Below the pieces are notes generated by a model. It was not told the DNA's origin and searched no databases. It was given only the letters and a program-made list of their open reading frames with translations. Position numbers and translations under genes: made by a program. 64,000 nucleotides of DNA from Exiguobacterium sp. s146 (lineage in GTDB: Bacteria > Bacillota > Bacilli > Exiguobacteriales > Exiguobacteriaceae), in NCBI RefSeq assembly GCF_018618415.1, contig NZ_JACSMA010000004.1, positions 143,704-207,703 on the forward strand. The letters run 5' to 3'. Each line of letters starts with the position of its first letter. The first letter of the stretch is position 1. Positions 17,041-26,170 of the stretch are shown piece by piece.

Positions 17041-17918
17041 TGTCTCACCTCATTGAACTGCTCCATTGCTGACAACAAGCGGGCCTCGGCCGTCGCGCTC
17101 ATCGGGACGAGCGGGAGGCGGGGGGCGCCGAATTCGAAGCCGCGCGCATTCAATGCCGCCTTGACCGGAATCGGGTTCACTTCGGCGAACAATTCGTCGA
17201 TGACCGGGAGCAGTCGGAGCTGCCAACGGCGTGCCGTCTCCAAGTCTCCGGCAAGAAGTGCTTCGGCCAAGGCGACCGTCGCACCCGGATAGACGTTCGA
17301 GAGGACCGAGACGACACCTTGGGCGCCCCAAGCCATATAAGGAAGGATTTGATCATCGTTCCCGCAATAGACCGGGAACCCTTCCGGTACGTGCGCCATC
17401 ATTTGCGCCATGACCGAGATATCCCCGCTCGCTTCCTTGAGCGCCGCGATACGTGGATGATCCGCGAGTTCCCCGACCGTCGCCGGGTCAAGCGCGACGC
17501 CCGTCCGTGACGGCACGTTGTAAAGCATGAGTGGAATCGGTGATGCGTCGGCGATGGCTGTGAAATGGGCGATCAGGCCCGCTTGCGTCGATTTGTTGTA
17601 ATACGGTGTGACGACCATCGCCATCTCGGCACCGAGTTCAGCGGCGCGCTTCGTCTTTTGAATGCTGAGCGCCGTGTTGTTCGACCCGGTACCCGCAATG
17701 ATGACGGCACGGCCGGCCGCGACTTCAATCGCTTTGACGAGTAACGTCTCGAACTCTTCGTCCGTGATGGTCATGCCTTCACCGGTCGTTCCCCCGATGA
17801 CGAGCCCGTTGATTCCTTCTGCGATTTGTTCTTCAATCAATGCTTCCCACGCTGTGAGATGTAATTGACCGTCTGCTTGAAACGGTGTAGCGAGTGCGGT
17901 TGCGACTCCTGTAAACAT
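17037..17918 (-). CDS. dapA: 4-Hydroxy-tetrahydrodipicolinate synthase
   Basis: Aldolase-type (beta/alpha)8 enzyme of 293 residues that condenses pyruvate with aspartate semialdehyde. Schiff-base lysine K161 lies in KEASGD, catalytic Y133 in MLYNVPSRTG, and the signature GGTTGEGMTITDEEF is at 42-56. ATG at 17918 follows AAGGGGGA. It starts 12 bases after asd and overlaps dapB by four bases. Confidence 0.97.
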   Translation of the reverse strand: MFTGVATALATPFQADGQLHLTAWEALIEEQIAEGINGLVIGGTTGEGMTITDEEFETLLVKAIEVAAGRAVIIAGTGSNNTALSIQKTKRAAELGAEMAMVVTPYYNKSTQAGLIAHFTAIADASPIPLMLYNVPSRTGVALDPATVGELADHPRIAALKEASGDISVMAQMMAHVPEGFPVYCGNDDQILPYMAWGAQGVVSVLSNVYPGATVALAEALLAGDLETARRWQLRLLPVIDELFAEVNPIPVKAALNARGFEFGAPRLPLVPMSATAEARLLSAMEQFNEVRQ

Positions 17919-17930
17919 ATGATTTCCCCC

Positions 17931-18926
17931 TTATTTCGTGGCAGTCTGCCCAATCATGCATTGTGCGATTTGAACGGCATTCGCGGCCGCGCCTTTACGG
18001 ACGTTGTCCGCGACACACCAGAGATGGAACGTGTTCGGTTGTGACTCGTCGACACGGACACGGCCGACATACACCTCGTCCGTTCCGTTCGCGTCGAGCG
18101 GTGTCGGATAGACGAGCTCGCCCGGGTTGTCCATGAGGACGATGCCTGGCGCGTCGGCAAGCACGGCTTTCACTTCAGCGAGCGTCGCCTCGCGGTCGAG
18201 CGTGACCGTGATCGAGACGGCGTGGCTGTTGCGGACCGGGACACGGACACATGTCGCCGTGACACCGAGGTTCGGTGCGTTTAAAATCTTGCGTGTCTCT
18301 TCGATCATCTTCTGTTCTTCTTTCGTATAACCGTTCTCTAAGAACACATCGATGTGTGGTAAGACGTTATCGAAAATCGGATACGGATAGTTCTTCGGCT
18401 CTTCACCACGCGCACCGCGTTCCAAGTCTTCAATCCCTTTTTGACCCGAGCCCGACACCGCTTGATACGACGTATAGGCGACGCGTGTCAAGCCGTACAC
18501 TTCCGCGAGCGGCGCGAGCGCGACGACCGATTGGATGGTCGAGCAGTTCGGGTTGGCGATGAGCGTCTTGTCCGGGCTCAGTTCGACTCGGTTCACTTCC
18601 GGTACGATGAGCGGAATGTCCGCCTGCATGCGGAATGCGCTCGAGTTGTCGATGACGATGACACCTTGCTGGCTCAAACGCGGGGCATACTGTTCACTGA
18701 TGCTCCCGCCGGCCGAGAAGAGCGCGATATCAATCGGATCCGCATAAATCGCGTCCGATAGTTCTCGGATGACGACGTCCTTGCCGTTCACGCTCACGGT
18801 CTTTCCGGCTGAGCGAGCCGAGGCGTACAGCATCAATTCGTTGATTGGAAATTCATATTCGGTCAATACATCAATCATCTTTTGGCCGACGGCACCGGTC
18901 GCACCGACGACGGCTACGTTATACAT
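17931..18926 (-). CDS. asd: Aspartate-semialdehyde dehydrogenase
   Basis: NADPH-dependent reduction of aspartyl phosphate to aspartate semialdehyde, the branch point to DAP/lysine and threonine/methionine. 331 residues; Rossmann motif VVGATGAVGQ at 6-15 and catalytic C128 in IANPNCSTIQ. SGSGQKGIEDL and the late histidine region CVRVPVRNSHAVS are as expected. ATG 18926 has AAGGAGG upstream; the gap to lysC is 12 bp. Confidence 0.97.
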   Translation of the reverse strand: MYNVAVVGATGAVGQKMIDVLTEYEFPINELMLYASARSAGKTVSVNGKDVVIRELSDAIYADPIDIALFSAGGSISEQYAPRLSQQGVIVIDNSSAFRMQADIPLIVPEVNRVELSPDKTLIANPNCSTIQSVVALAPLAEVYGLTRVAYTSYQAVSGSGQKGIEDLERGARGEEPKNYPYPIFDNVLPHIDVFLENGYTKEEQKMIEETRKILNAPNLGVTATCVRVPVRNSHAVSITVTLDREATLAEVKAVLADAPGIVLMDNPGELVYPTPLDANGTDEVYVGRVRVDESQPNTFHLWCVADNVRKGAAANAVQIAQCMIGQTATK

Positions 18927-18938
18927 GTGGCGTCCTCC

Positions 18939-20138
18939 TTATAACTTGAAGCGCGTCGCGATGGCCGCGACGGCTGCTTCGACGTCTTGTTCGTTAATCG
19001 TGTACGAGATGCTGATCTCGGATGTCGTGACTTGATAGAATGGAATCCCGCTCTCACGGAATGTGGCGAACAGCTCAGCGGCGACGCCTGTCGCGTCACG
19101 CATGCCAATGCCGACGACCGAGATTTTGGCGTGCTCGGTATGACGGTCGATTTTGATTTGCGGGAACGTCTCGGTCAATTCCGCGAGCGCCTCTTCGAGG
19201 AACGCCTCTTCATCGAGCGGACAAGTGAACGACAAGAACACTTCTCCATCGAACGCCGTCTGACTGATCATATCGATGTTGACATGACGCTGTGACAACT
19301 TCTCGAAAATGTCGGCGACGCCTGCCACCGAGTGTGGAATATGTTTGATTGAGACGCTGAGCACGTTCTTCACGACGCTCACGCTCGTCACCGCTTTTTG
19401 TTCCATCGCCTGTGTCATATCCATGATCCATGTTCCTCCTTCGCTCGCAAGCGTCTTTCCTACAAAGATGTTCACATCAAATTTTTTCGCGAGTTCGACG
19501 CTGCGCATCTCCATCACTTTCGACCCGAGCGCGCTCATCTCCATCATCTCGTCGTATGAGACGGTATCCAACCGGCGTGCTTCTTTATGGATGCGCGGGT
19601 CAGCCGTATAGACGCCGGCGACGTCCGTGTAAATCTCACAGCGTTTGCTGAGGACGGCGGCCAAGGCGACGGCGGTCGTATCCGATCCGCCTCGTCCGAG
19701 CGTCGTCACATCACCGAACTCGTTGACGCCTTGGAAGCCTGCGACGATGACGACGTCATACGTCCGAAGCTTCTCTTCGAGCACTTCTTTGCGAATCGCC
19801 TTGATTTTACTTTTCGTATGAATGCCCATCGTGTCGATCCCGGCTTGTTGGCCGGTGAGCGAGATGGCGGCGACGCCTCGTGAATTCAAGGCGATACTGA
19901 GTAAACTGATCGTCTGTTCCTCACCGACCGCGAGCAAGCGGTCGAGTTCACGAATCATCGGGCGTTCCGTGATTTGTTTGGCGAGTGACAAGAGTGAGTC
20001 AGTCGTTTTCCCCATCGCGGAGACGACGACGACAAGCTTTTCTCCGGTCGCGACGCGAGTCTGTAAATATTCGGAAATGGCCTGGAGTTGTTCAATTGTG
20101 GCAACGGAGCTACCTCCAAATTTCAATACGGTTGTCAT
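18939..20138 (-). CDS. lysC: Aspartate kinase
   Basis: Phosphorylates aspartate, the first committed step of the aspartate family. The 399-residue product has the kinase motif VLKFGGSSVAT at 4-14, GRGGSDTTAVALAA, and two C-terminal ACT domains (about 265-399, e.g. VSVSIKHIPHSVAGV and ISVVGIGMRDATGVA) for allosteric control, probably by lysine. The ATG at 20138 is favoured by GTGGGG six bases upstream and by alignment of the kinase motif near the N-terminus; in-frame starts at 20156 and 20198 would reach into the riboswitch terminator. An internal start producing a separate beta subunit, as in B. subtilis, is possible but was not established. First gene of the operon. Confidence 0.93.
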   Translation of the reverse strand: MTTVLKFGGSSVATIEQLQAISEYLQTRVATGEKLVVVVSAMGKTTDSLLSLAKQITERPMIRELDRLLAVGEEQTISLLSIALNSRGVAAISLTGQQAGIDTMGIHTKSKIKAIRKEVLEEKLRTYDVVIVAGFQGVNEFGDVTTLGRGGSDTTAVALAAVLSKRCEIYTDVAGVYTADPRIHKEARRLDTVSYDEMMEMSALGSKVMEMRSVELAKKFDVNIFVGKTLASEGGTWIMDMTQAMEQKAVTSVSVVKNVLSVSIKHIPHSVAGVADIFEKLSQRHVNIDMISQTAFDGEVFLSFTCPLDEEAFLEEALAELTETFPQIKIDRHTEHAKISVVGIGMRDATGVAAELFATFRESGIPFYQVTTSEISISYTINEQDVEAAVAAIATRFKL

Positions 20139-20172
20139 CAGGTTCCCCACTTTCATGATGTCCACCAACAGA

Positions 20173-20436
20173 AAAAGCGGCAGACCGGTAGGAAGCACTC
20201 TCCCTACGGTCTGCCGCTTGTACGCGCAGTTGAAAAACGATTAAAGAATCGTTCCGTAGATAGCGCTCCATGGCATTTCATCCATGGCAGTGTAGGCGTT
20301 ATTCACGACTACCCCAGCCTTCGTTCGTACGCATGCGAACGTCGACTTCGGCGAAATTCCCCTTTCGGCTCGATCCGGAATGCGTCCGTGTCGATCAAGC
20401 GTACTCATGTCATTCGCAACCTCTATCTGTCAGTTG
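20173..20436 (-). promoter_or_regulatory. Lysine riboswitch (L-box) with terminator, upstream of lysC
   Basis: This occupies most of the gene-free stretch 20139-20510. On the minus strand it shows GATAGAGGTTGCG, GCCGAAAGGGG, TTTCGCCGAAGT, GGCTGGGGTAGTCGTG and GGAGCGCTATC, with GATAG/CTATC forming the closing P1 helix. The expression platform at 20173-20219 is a long terminator hairpin (AAGCGGCAGACC pairing with GGTCTGCCGCTT, then T5). When lysine binds, transcription of the eight-gene lysC-lysA operon should stop here. It is the second lysine riboswitch in the window. Confidence 0.92.
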
Positions 20437-20445
20437 TTAGTTTTA

Positions 20446-20474
20446 GTTATAACAAATGCATCCTGGCTTGCCAA
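20446..20474 (-). promoter_or_regulatory. Candidate promoter of the lysine operon
   Basis: TTGGCA (complement of 20469-20474) and TATAAC (complement of 20446-20451) with a 17-bp spacer, 10 bases before the aptamer begins. Confidence 0.65.
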
Positions 20475-20478
20475 CCTT

Positions 20479-20507
20479 TTTTTAGAAAAAAGGAAAATTT
20501 CTAAAAA
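20479..20507. terminator. AT-rich perfect inverted repeat after the GNAT gene
   Basis: TTTTTAGAAA and TTTCTAAAAA, a perfect 10-bp inverted repeat with a 9-base loop, three bases after the GNAT stop and just upstream of the lysC -35. It may be a weak terminator for the alaX-GNAT transcript or a protein-binding palindrome. Confidence 0.45.
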
Positions 20508-20510
20508 CAA

Positions 20511-20939
20511 TCACCACGTCTTCTTCATCATTCGATGCGGGATGTCCGCGTCTAAAAATTCGTCCCCGTACGCCTCGTATCCAAGACGTTCATAGAACGG
20601 AAGCGCCGTCAGTTGGGCACCTAGTTTGAGCTCGCGCAACGCGCTTGCCCGGGCGACGGACTCGATGGCGAACATGATTTCCTTCGCATAGCCGTTGCCT
20701 CGTGCCGTCGCAAGCGTGGCAACCCGTTCCACTTTCCCGACCCCGTCGCCAATCGGACGGAGGCGCGCCGTCGTTACCGGCTCCCCTTCCACTGTCCCAA
20801 CGAAATGCGTGCAGGCTGGGTCGAGATCGTCATACTCGAGTTCGGGGGCGATGCCTTGTTCGTGAATAAATACCGTCGCCCGCACAAACCGTGCCTGTTC
20901 AATCAATTCTGCTTGCTTGCCGTGTTCAACCTTCAACAT
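20511..20939 (-). CDS. GNAT-family N-acetyltransferase (YjcF/ElaA-like)
   Basis: A 142-residue single-domain acetyl-CoA-dependent acyltransferase. The opening VRATVFIHEQGIAPELEYDD is the hallmark of the YjcF/ElaA group, VERVATLATARGNGYAKEIM is the acetyl-CoA pyrophosphate loop region, and ALPFYERLGYEAYGDEFLDA is the C-terminal motif. The substrate is unknown. The start overlaps the last seven bases of alaX, so the two are translationally coupled and probably form an operon. That suggests, but does not prove, a role with amino acids or tRNA. Confidence 0.85.
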   Translation of the reverse strand: MLKVEHGKQAELIEQARFVRATVFIHEQGIAPELEYDDLDPACTHFVGTVEGEPVTTARLRPIGDGVGKVERVATLATARGNGYAKEIMFAIESVARASALRELKLGAQLTALPFYERLGYEAYGDEFLDADIPHRMMKKTW

Positions 20940-22093
20940 GAGACCATTCCTTCCTGAAGCCGTTTCACGATTTCTGCCGTTGCGCGTTCCAACTCGCTGA
21001 CCGATTCAAAACGGGCTTGGGCTTGTTTGTGACTGCCGCCGCCGCGACCGATGCCAAGGTCGTCGAGCGTCCGTTTTAAGAATTTGCCGATGGCGATGTC
21101 ATGCGTCCCATCGTGCATGAGCCAGATTTTTTGACCCGTATGGTTGGCGCCGACAGCGATGCGGCCCGTCGCGGCGATGCGTTCGACAATCATCGTCGTC
21201 AACGTTTCCGCTTCCGTCTTGCCGATATGGGTGATGACGTAATTGTCTTCTTGCAAGAAGGCAGCGACTTTCGCTTTCGCGACGCGGGCCTCGAGCGCTT
21301 TGACTTCTTTCTCTCGTTCGAGGCGAAGATTTCGTTCCTCGAGGACGCGAGCGGCGACCGTCTCGTTCGTCGTCGATAACGTTTGGTGAATCGTTCGCAA
21401 CGCTGTCCGGGACGAATGGATGGCGGACAAGGCCCGGTGTCCGGCGACATACGTCAACCGGACGTTCCCGCGTACTTTCTTCATCGACGTCACGTGGACG
21501 ATCCCGAGTTGGCCGGTCGTCTCGACATGTGTCCCGCCACACGCGTTGTAATCGAGGCCCTCGATGTCGACGATTCGAATCATCCCGGCACGGTCAGTCG
21601 GTTTGCGCAACCGAGCGACCTCGACCTCTTCAGACGCGAGTTCGTAAGTGGAGACACGACGGTTTTCAAAGACGATGCGTTGCACATCTCGTTCTAACGT
21701 CTCGATTTGAGTCCAATCAAACGTCTCGATTCCGATTTCAAGCGACGACTCCTCTCGTCCGATGCCGAAGCTGAGCGTTTGAATACCGTATTCGTCTTCC
21801 AATAACGCCGTCAACACATGCTGAGCCGTATGTTGAATCGAGTGGTCGCGACGGACGGCTTCATCGACGATTCCGGTCACGGTCGTCCCAGGCTCGAGCC
21901 CTTGTTCGACTAAATGCCAGACGACCTCCTCGACCCGCTGCACATCGAGAACAGGTTGTCCTTCGAGTGTGCCGACGTCCGGAGGTTGGCCCCCGCCTTC
22001 CGCATAAAATAAGGTGGATGCGAGCACGACCCACGTCCCGCGCGCATCCGTGCGCACGTCGGTCACCGTCGTTTCAAATTGCCATGGTTTCAT
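20933..22093 (-). CDS. alaX: Alanyl-tRNA editing protein AlaX, long form
   Basis: Free-standing trans-editing enzyme that hydrolyses mischarged Ser- (or Gly-) tRNA(Ala). The 386-residue product combines an N-terminal beta-barrel (FYAEGGGQPPD at 29-39), the zinc-binding editing core with HxxxH at H88-H92 and CGGTH at 185-189, a coiled-coil stretch rich in E/R/K around 240-285, and a DHHA1-type C-terminal domain with GRGGGSHKQAQ. This is the AlaX-L architecture: AlaRS without its catalytic domain. ATG at 22093 follows a weak GGCGGCGA site. It is divergent from nagR and upstream of an overlapping GNAT gene. Confidence 0.92.
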   Translation of the reverse strand: MKPWQFETTVTDVRTDARGTWVVLASTLFYAEGGGQPPDVGTLEGQPVLDVQRVEEVVWHLVEQGLEPGTTVTGIVDEAVRRDHSIQHTAQHVLTALLEDEYGIQTLSFGIGREESSLEIGIETFDWTQIETLERDVQRIVFENRRVSTYELASEEVEVARLRKPTDRAGMIRIVDIEGLDYNACGGTHVETTGQLGIVHVTSMKKVRGNVRLTYVAGHRALSAIHSSRTALRTIHQTLSTTNETVAARVLEERNLRLEREKEVKALEARVAKAKVAAFLQEDNYVITHIGKTEAETLTTMIVERIAATGRIAVGANHTGQKIWLMHDGTHDIAIGKFLKRTLDDLGIGRGGGSHKQAQARFESVSELERATAEIVKRLQEGMVSC

Positions 22094-22141
22094 CTTGATC
22101 GCCGCCTTTTCTGTAGGATATGTTCAGACAACTAGTCTAAT

Positions 22142-22153
22142 TTGGTCTATAAT
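22142..22153 (+). promoter_or_regulatory. Probable NagR operator over the nagR -10 region
   Basis: TTGGTCTATAAT, whose last six bases form a TATAAT -10 hexamer 36 bp before the nagR start. The ten bases TTGGTCTATA recur in the nagA promoter. Position over the -10 element suggests autorepression. Confidence 0.5.
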
Positions 22154-22189
22154 AAGAAACACTTACTTTAGCAGTCAGGAGCGATATGC

Positions 22190-22918
22190 ATGTTACAGAT
22201 TGATAAACAATCACCGCTACCTATTTATTATCAAATCGAAGCCTATTTAAAGCAACAAATAGATGCCGGCGCTCTTCAACCGGGCGAATCGATTCCATCC
22301 GAACGGGAGTTTTCAGAGCGCTATAACGTCAGCCGAATGACGGTGCGCCAGGCCATCACGAACTTGGTCAACGCCGGTTATTTGAGCCGCCAAAAAGGCC
22401 GAGGCACGTTCGTCGCCAACAAGAAAATTACGATGGCCTTGTCCGGACTGACGAGTTTCTCGGAAGAGATCAAACATCGGGGCATGCGTCCGTTCAGCCG
22501 CCTGTTGTCATTCCAGACGATTTCAGCCCCGGCCAAAATTGCTCAAAAACTGAGCGTCGCGCTCGACACGCCCGTCTATGAAATGCGACGGTTGCGGCTC
22601 GCCGATGAGCAAGTGCTCGCCCTCGAGACGGCGTACATCCCGGTCGCCTTACTGCCGAACTTGACCGAGACCGATGCCGTCGGTTCGATTTACGAGTTCG
22701 CCGAGCAGTCGGGCCTCCGACTTAATAACGCGACCCAAACCCTCGAGGCGCGGAGCGCGGGACCGGAGGACGCAAAGCTATTGACGATTTCCCCGAACGC
22801 CCCCGTGCTCTTGATCGACCAACGGACGTATCTCGAAAATGGGGACATGTTTGAGTATAGCCGGTCTTTGTTCCGCGGTGACGCCTATTCGTTCACCGTC
22901 GCGATGGACCGAACATAA
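22190..22918 (+). CDS. nagR: GntR/HutC-family repressor of N-acetylglucosamine genes
   Basis: Transcription factor of 242 residues with an N-terminal winged helix-turn-helix (ESIPSEREFSERYNVSRMTV, then QAITNLVNAGYLSRQKGRGTF) and a C-terminal UTRA effector domain (about 90-235). It resembles B. subtilis NagR (YvoA), which is released from DNA by glucosamine-6-P or GlcNAc-6-P. nagB and nagA lie close by, separated only by an LCP gene and on the other strand, and they share an operator-like motif with this gene's own promoter. ATG 22190 has AGGAGCG upstream. The effector is inferred from context; the family assignment is firm. Confidence 0.88.
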   Translation: MLQIDKQSPLPIYYQIEAYLKQQIDAGALQPGESIPSEREFSERYNVSRMTVRQAITNLVNAGYLSRQKGRGTFVANKKITMALSGLTSFSEEIKHRGMRPFSRLLSFQTISAPAKIAQKLSVALDTPVYEMRRLRLADEQVLALETAYIPVALLPNLTETDAVGSIYEFAEQSGLRLNNATQTLEARSAGPEDAKLLTISPNAPVLLIDQRTYLENGDMFEYSRSLFRGDAYSFTVAMDRT

Positions 22919-22953
22919 AAAATGGTTTGCCGCGGACGGCAAACCATTTTTTA
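22917..22953. terminator. Bidirectional terminator between nagR and the LCP gene
   Basis: AAAATGGTTTGCCG pairs with CGGCAAACCATTTT, with A and T tracts on both sides, between convergent genes. Confidence 0.88.
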
Positions 22954-24054
22954 TTGTGCTTCATACGTGATTCCCGCTGGGTCGTACATATACGTCTCAA
23001 GCTCGGTATCGGTCATCGGTTTGACTTCGTTCCCGGCATCGGCCTGTTGGACACGATAGCGAACTTCTTCGAGCAACGGTTCGTTCAAGAAGTAATAGAA
23101 ATGACCGTCGACACCACGGGCCCCTTCACCGGTCAACTGATATTGGACCGTGTTGTTGAGGGCGCCGACGTCCTCGATTAAACGCATATAGTCGTTCGGA
23201 CCGAGCGTCGTCTGCATGTTGTCACCGACCGCCTTCAACACTTTATCGTAGTTGTTGATGAGCGACGTGCCGAGTGCTTGATCAAGGACGGCGTTGATGA
23301 CTTCCATCTGACGCTGTCCACGACCGATGTCGCCACGTGGGTCGTCGTAACGGTTTCGGACGTAAGCGAGTGCCTCTTCTCCCGATAACTGCTGAAGTCC
23401 TTCTTCGACTTGGACGACTTCGCGTGAAGCGTCATAACTCTTCTGTTCAGATGAGAACGGGACGTCGATTTCGACCCCGCCGACGGCATCGATAAAGTCG
23501 ACGAACCCTTGGAAGTTGAGGGAGACGACGTGGTCGATGTCGATGCCGACCAAGTCCTCAATCGTATTCGTCGCCATCCGCATGCCGTTGTTCGGGTTCG
23601 ATTCATCCATCGATCCGAAGTAATAGGCGTGCGTGATTTTGTCTTGATCGAGCCCCGTCTTACCGTACGGGATATTAAAGCCCGTATAGTCGATGTTGAC
23701 GTATGAGTCACGCGGGATGCTGAGCATCGTCGTCTGTTTGTTCTTCTTGTTTAGAATGACGACAATCATGACGTCAGACCGGCCATACTCGCCGCGCGCT
23801 TTCTTCTGCGGGGACAAGTCTGTCCCGAGCACAAGGAAGCTCTCGGTATCCTCTTTATCAAATCGAGTCGGTTCGATAGTCGGATCATCCTCAAGTGTCA
23901 CTTGAGTACTGGACAGCATGTTATGCGCTTTATAAAAAGCTGTCCCATACATGCTTGAGCCAACGATGACGGCAATCAATACAAGGGCGCTGAACAGCTT
24001 ATAAAACGCAGACGGGCCTTTGCGCCGTCTACGAGCTTGGGTTCTTGAATTCAT
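22951..24054 (-). CDS. LytR-CpsA-Psr (LCP) family cell-wall glycopolymer ligase
   Basis: A 367-residue membrane-anchored protein. A basic N-terminus (QARRRRKG) is followed by one transmembrane helix (about 18-40) and an extracellular LCP domain. Hallmarks are FLVLGTDL, GRSDVMIVVILN, TTMLSIPRDSYVNI, the DKITHAY block and YVRNRYDDPRGDIGRGQRQ with the catalytic arginines. LCP enzymes transfer wall teichoic acid or other undecaprenyl-linked polymers to peptidoglycan. The neighbourhood of nagR/nagBA fits amino-sugar and wall metabolism, but the gene has its own terminator and upstream gap, so co-regulation is not shown. Which LCP paralogue (TagT/U/V) it equals cannot be decided here. Confidence 0.92.
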   Translation of the reverse strand: MNSRTQARRRRKGPSAFYKLFSALVLIAVIVGSSMYGTAFYKAHNMLSSTQVTLEDDPTIEPTRFDKEDTESFLVLGTDLSPQKKARGEYGRSDVMIVVILNKKNKQTTMLSIPRDSYVNIDYTGFNIPYGKTGLDQDKITHAYYFGSMDESNPNNGMRMATNTIEDLVGIDIDHVVSLNFQGFVDFIDAVGGVEIDVPFSSEQKSYDASREVVQVEEGLQQLSGEEALAYVRNRYDDPRGDIGRGQRQMEVINAVLDQALGTSLINNYDKVLKAVGDNMQTTLGPNDYMRLIEDVGALNNTVQYQLTGEGARGVDGHFYYFLNEPLLEEVRYRVQQADAGNEVKPMTDTELETYMYDPAGITYEAQ

Positions 24055-24173
24055 GAGTTTCTCCTTCGCGATCGAATGATATGAGCTTCACCTATTATAG
24101 AGGAAACCTCGACTTTTGTCGAAAACGTTTTGATTACAAATCCATTTCCATACAATTTCCCACAGTTAACGTG

Positions 24174-24202
24174 AAAAAAACCCGGAGACATGCGTCTCCA
24201 GG
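24174..24202 (-). terminator. Terminator of nagA-nagB
   Basis: CTGGAGAC / GTCTCCGG hairpin followed by seven T on the minus strand. Confidence 0.82.
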
Positions 24203-24205
24203 TCG

Positions 24206-24970
24206 TCAAGCTCGGATGGAAAAGAATCGTTCGGCCGCTTCACTGCCGCGCGCCTGTAACACATCGCTACAAGCCGAGGCCGCCTCGGCATCGAGCACGA
24301 TAGTCACACTCGGGTGGGCCTGCAAGATGGAGGCCGGCCAGTCAATCGTCGGCACGCTCTCAATCATATGATGGACCGCTTCGGCTTTGCGCTTGCCCGT
24401 GGCGACGAGGACGATCTCACGTGCGTTCATAATCGTGTCGAGGCCCATCGTGATGGCCTGCGTCGGTACGTCTTCGATTGAATCGAAGAAACGGCGGTTC
24501 GCTTCACGCGTCGACTCGGTCAGTTCGGTCACATGCGTCTTCGCATCGAGCGCCGTGCCCGGTTCATTGAAGGCAATATGTCCGTTCTCCCCGATGCCGA
24601 GCAATTGCAGGTCGACACCAATCGAGCGGACGAGCTGTTCATAGCGAGCCGCTTCCGCTTCCGGGTCGGCCGCGTCACCATGAGGCAGATGGCTCTGTTT
24701 GAACGGGATGTCATGGAACAGCTTCTCTTCCATGAAGTGATGATAGCTTTGCGGATGATTCGGTGCGAGCCCGATATACTCGTCTAGATTGACGCTCGTC
24801 ACATGACTGCAGTCGAGCCGATCTCGTTTGAACATCTCATACATCCCGACCGGTGTACTGCCCGTCGCGAGTCCGAGCACGAAATCGCGCTTCCCGGCGA
24901 CCCGTTCTTTGATGAGTGTATAAGCGATTTCTTCTGCATCCGTCGGTGTGTTCGCCACTAATATGTTCAT
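24206..24970 (-). CDS. nagB: Glucosamine-6-phosphate deaminase
   Basis: Converts glucosamine-6-P to fructose-6-P and ammonia, feeding GlcNAc into glycolysis. 254 residues; LGLATGSTPVGMYEMF binds the phosphate, VNLDEYIGL carries the catalytic aspartate and GIGENGHIAFNEPG the Glu/His pair. Length is close to B. subtilis NagB (242). Its ATG overlaps the nagA stop by four bases, so the pair is a translationally coupled operon ending in a terminator. Confidence 0.96.
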   Translation of the reverse strand: MNILVANTPTDAEEIAYTLIKERVAGKRDFVLGLATGSTPVGMYEMFKRDRLDCSHVTSVNLDEYIGLAPNHPQSYHHFMEEKLFHDIPFKQSHLPHGDAADPEAEAARYEQLVRSIGVDLQLLGIGENGHIAFNEPGTALDAKTHVTELTESTREANRRFFDSIEDVPTQAITMGLDTIMNAREIVLVATGKRKAEAVHHMIESVPTIDWPASILQAHPSVTIVLDAEAASACSDVLQARGSEAAERFFSIRA

Positions 24971-26115
24971 TGCATGTCCTCCTTCGAATAACTGACCTGT
25001 CCTTGATGAATCGTCGTCACGACCGTCATCGCGTCATCCCAGATGACGAGATCCGCGTCGAAACCAGGCGCGATGGCCCCTTTGTTCGTCAAGCCGAACT
25101 CACGCGCTTGGTTTGACGACGTCATCTTCACCGCTTCTTGCACCGTGCATCCCGTGAACGCGATCACGTTTCGGAACGCGGCGTCCATCGTCAACACGCT
25201 GCCGGCCAAGTTCCCGGCTTCGAGTCGTGCCGCTCCGGCTTCTACGATGACCGGTTGACCCCCGAGTTCGTATCGGCCGTCCGGAAGACCTTTGGCCCGC
25301 ATCGCATCCGTGATGACGACGAGACCGTCCGCCCCTTTCAGACGATAGGCAAAGTCGACCATCTCGTGCCGGCTGTGAATCCCGTCCGGAATGATTTCGA
25401 CCATGACGTCTCGCTCCATGAGACAGTAGCCGACCGTTCCCGGCTCGCGATGATGAATTCCGCGCATCTGATTGTATAAGTGCGTGCCGTGTTTGACGTT
25501 CGCTTCCTTGTTCTCGGCAAACGTGGCGTTCGTGTGTCCGGTCGACCCGATCGCCTCGGTCTCACGCATCGCCTGTTCGAGCTCACGGGCCCCTGGACGT
25601 TCCGGGGCATACGTGACGAGGCGAATGTGACCGCCCGCTTCTTGTTGCCATGCGCGGAACTGATTCGCATCGGGATCGATGATGTATTCGGCCGGTTGTG
25701 CGCCTGCATTGTCGACGTTGACGAACGGCCCTTCCAGATGGATGCCGACGAGTGACGTGTCTCCTGACTCGATGACGGTTCGGGCTGACTGTAACGCCTT
25801 CGTGATGGCGGCCGGCGACTGCGTAATCGTCGTCGCAAAATAAGATGTCACGCCTTCTGCGAACATCGATTGGCTGAGGTGACGTAGTCGGTCTACGTCC
25901 GCATCCATCGTATCGACGTCATAACCGCCATGGATGTGGACGTCAATCATTCCTGGCGTCACGAGAGCGCCGCGCACGTCGAGCGCTGACTCCGTTCCTT
26001 CCTCATAATCCTCCATCGCGCCGACGTTCACAATCGTCGTGCCATCGAACCGGATATAACCTCGTTCCCACGTTTTGTCCCCCGAAACAATATGTGCATT
26101 GATGATCACCATCAT
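24967..26115 (-). CDS. nagA: N-acetylglucosamine-6-phosphate deacetylase
   Basis: Amidohydrolase of 382 residues that removes acetate from GlcNAc-6-P. The metal motif VHIHGGYDVDTMDAD is near residue 60. TGHTNATF, GTHLYNQMRGI and the catalytic aspartate in VVITDAMRAKG follow in order, ending in GFDADLVIWD. Start ATG at 26115 (or the next codon) with AAGGTGG upstream. First gene of nagAB; an operator-like motif within its promoter matches one at nagR. Confidence 0.95.
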   Translation of the reverse strand: MMVIINAHIVSGDKTWERGYIRFDGTTIVNVGAMEDYEEGTESALDVRGALVTPGMIDVHIHGGYDVDTMDADVDRLRHLSQSMFAEGVTSYFATTITQSPAAITKALQSARTVIESGDTSLVGIHLEGPFVNVDNAGAQPAEYIIDPDANQFRAWQQEAGGHIRLVTYAPERPGARELEQAMRETEAIGSTGHTNATFAENKEANVKHGTHLYNQMRGIHHREPGTVGYCLMERDVMVEIIPDGIHSRHEMVDFAYRLKGADGLVVITDAMRAKGLPDGRYELGGQPVIVEAGAARLEAGNLAGSVLTMDAAFRNVIAFTGCTVQEAVKMTSSNQAREFGLTNKGAIAPGFDADLVIWDDAMTVVTTIHQGQVSYSKEDMQ

Positions 26116-26170
26116 CGGTCATCCACCTTTCTTCAAATAGCTTCATCGTTATCATATCAAAAACCAGTAT

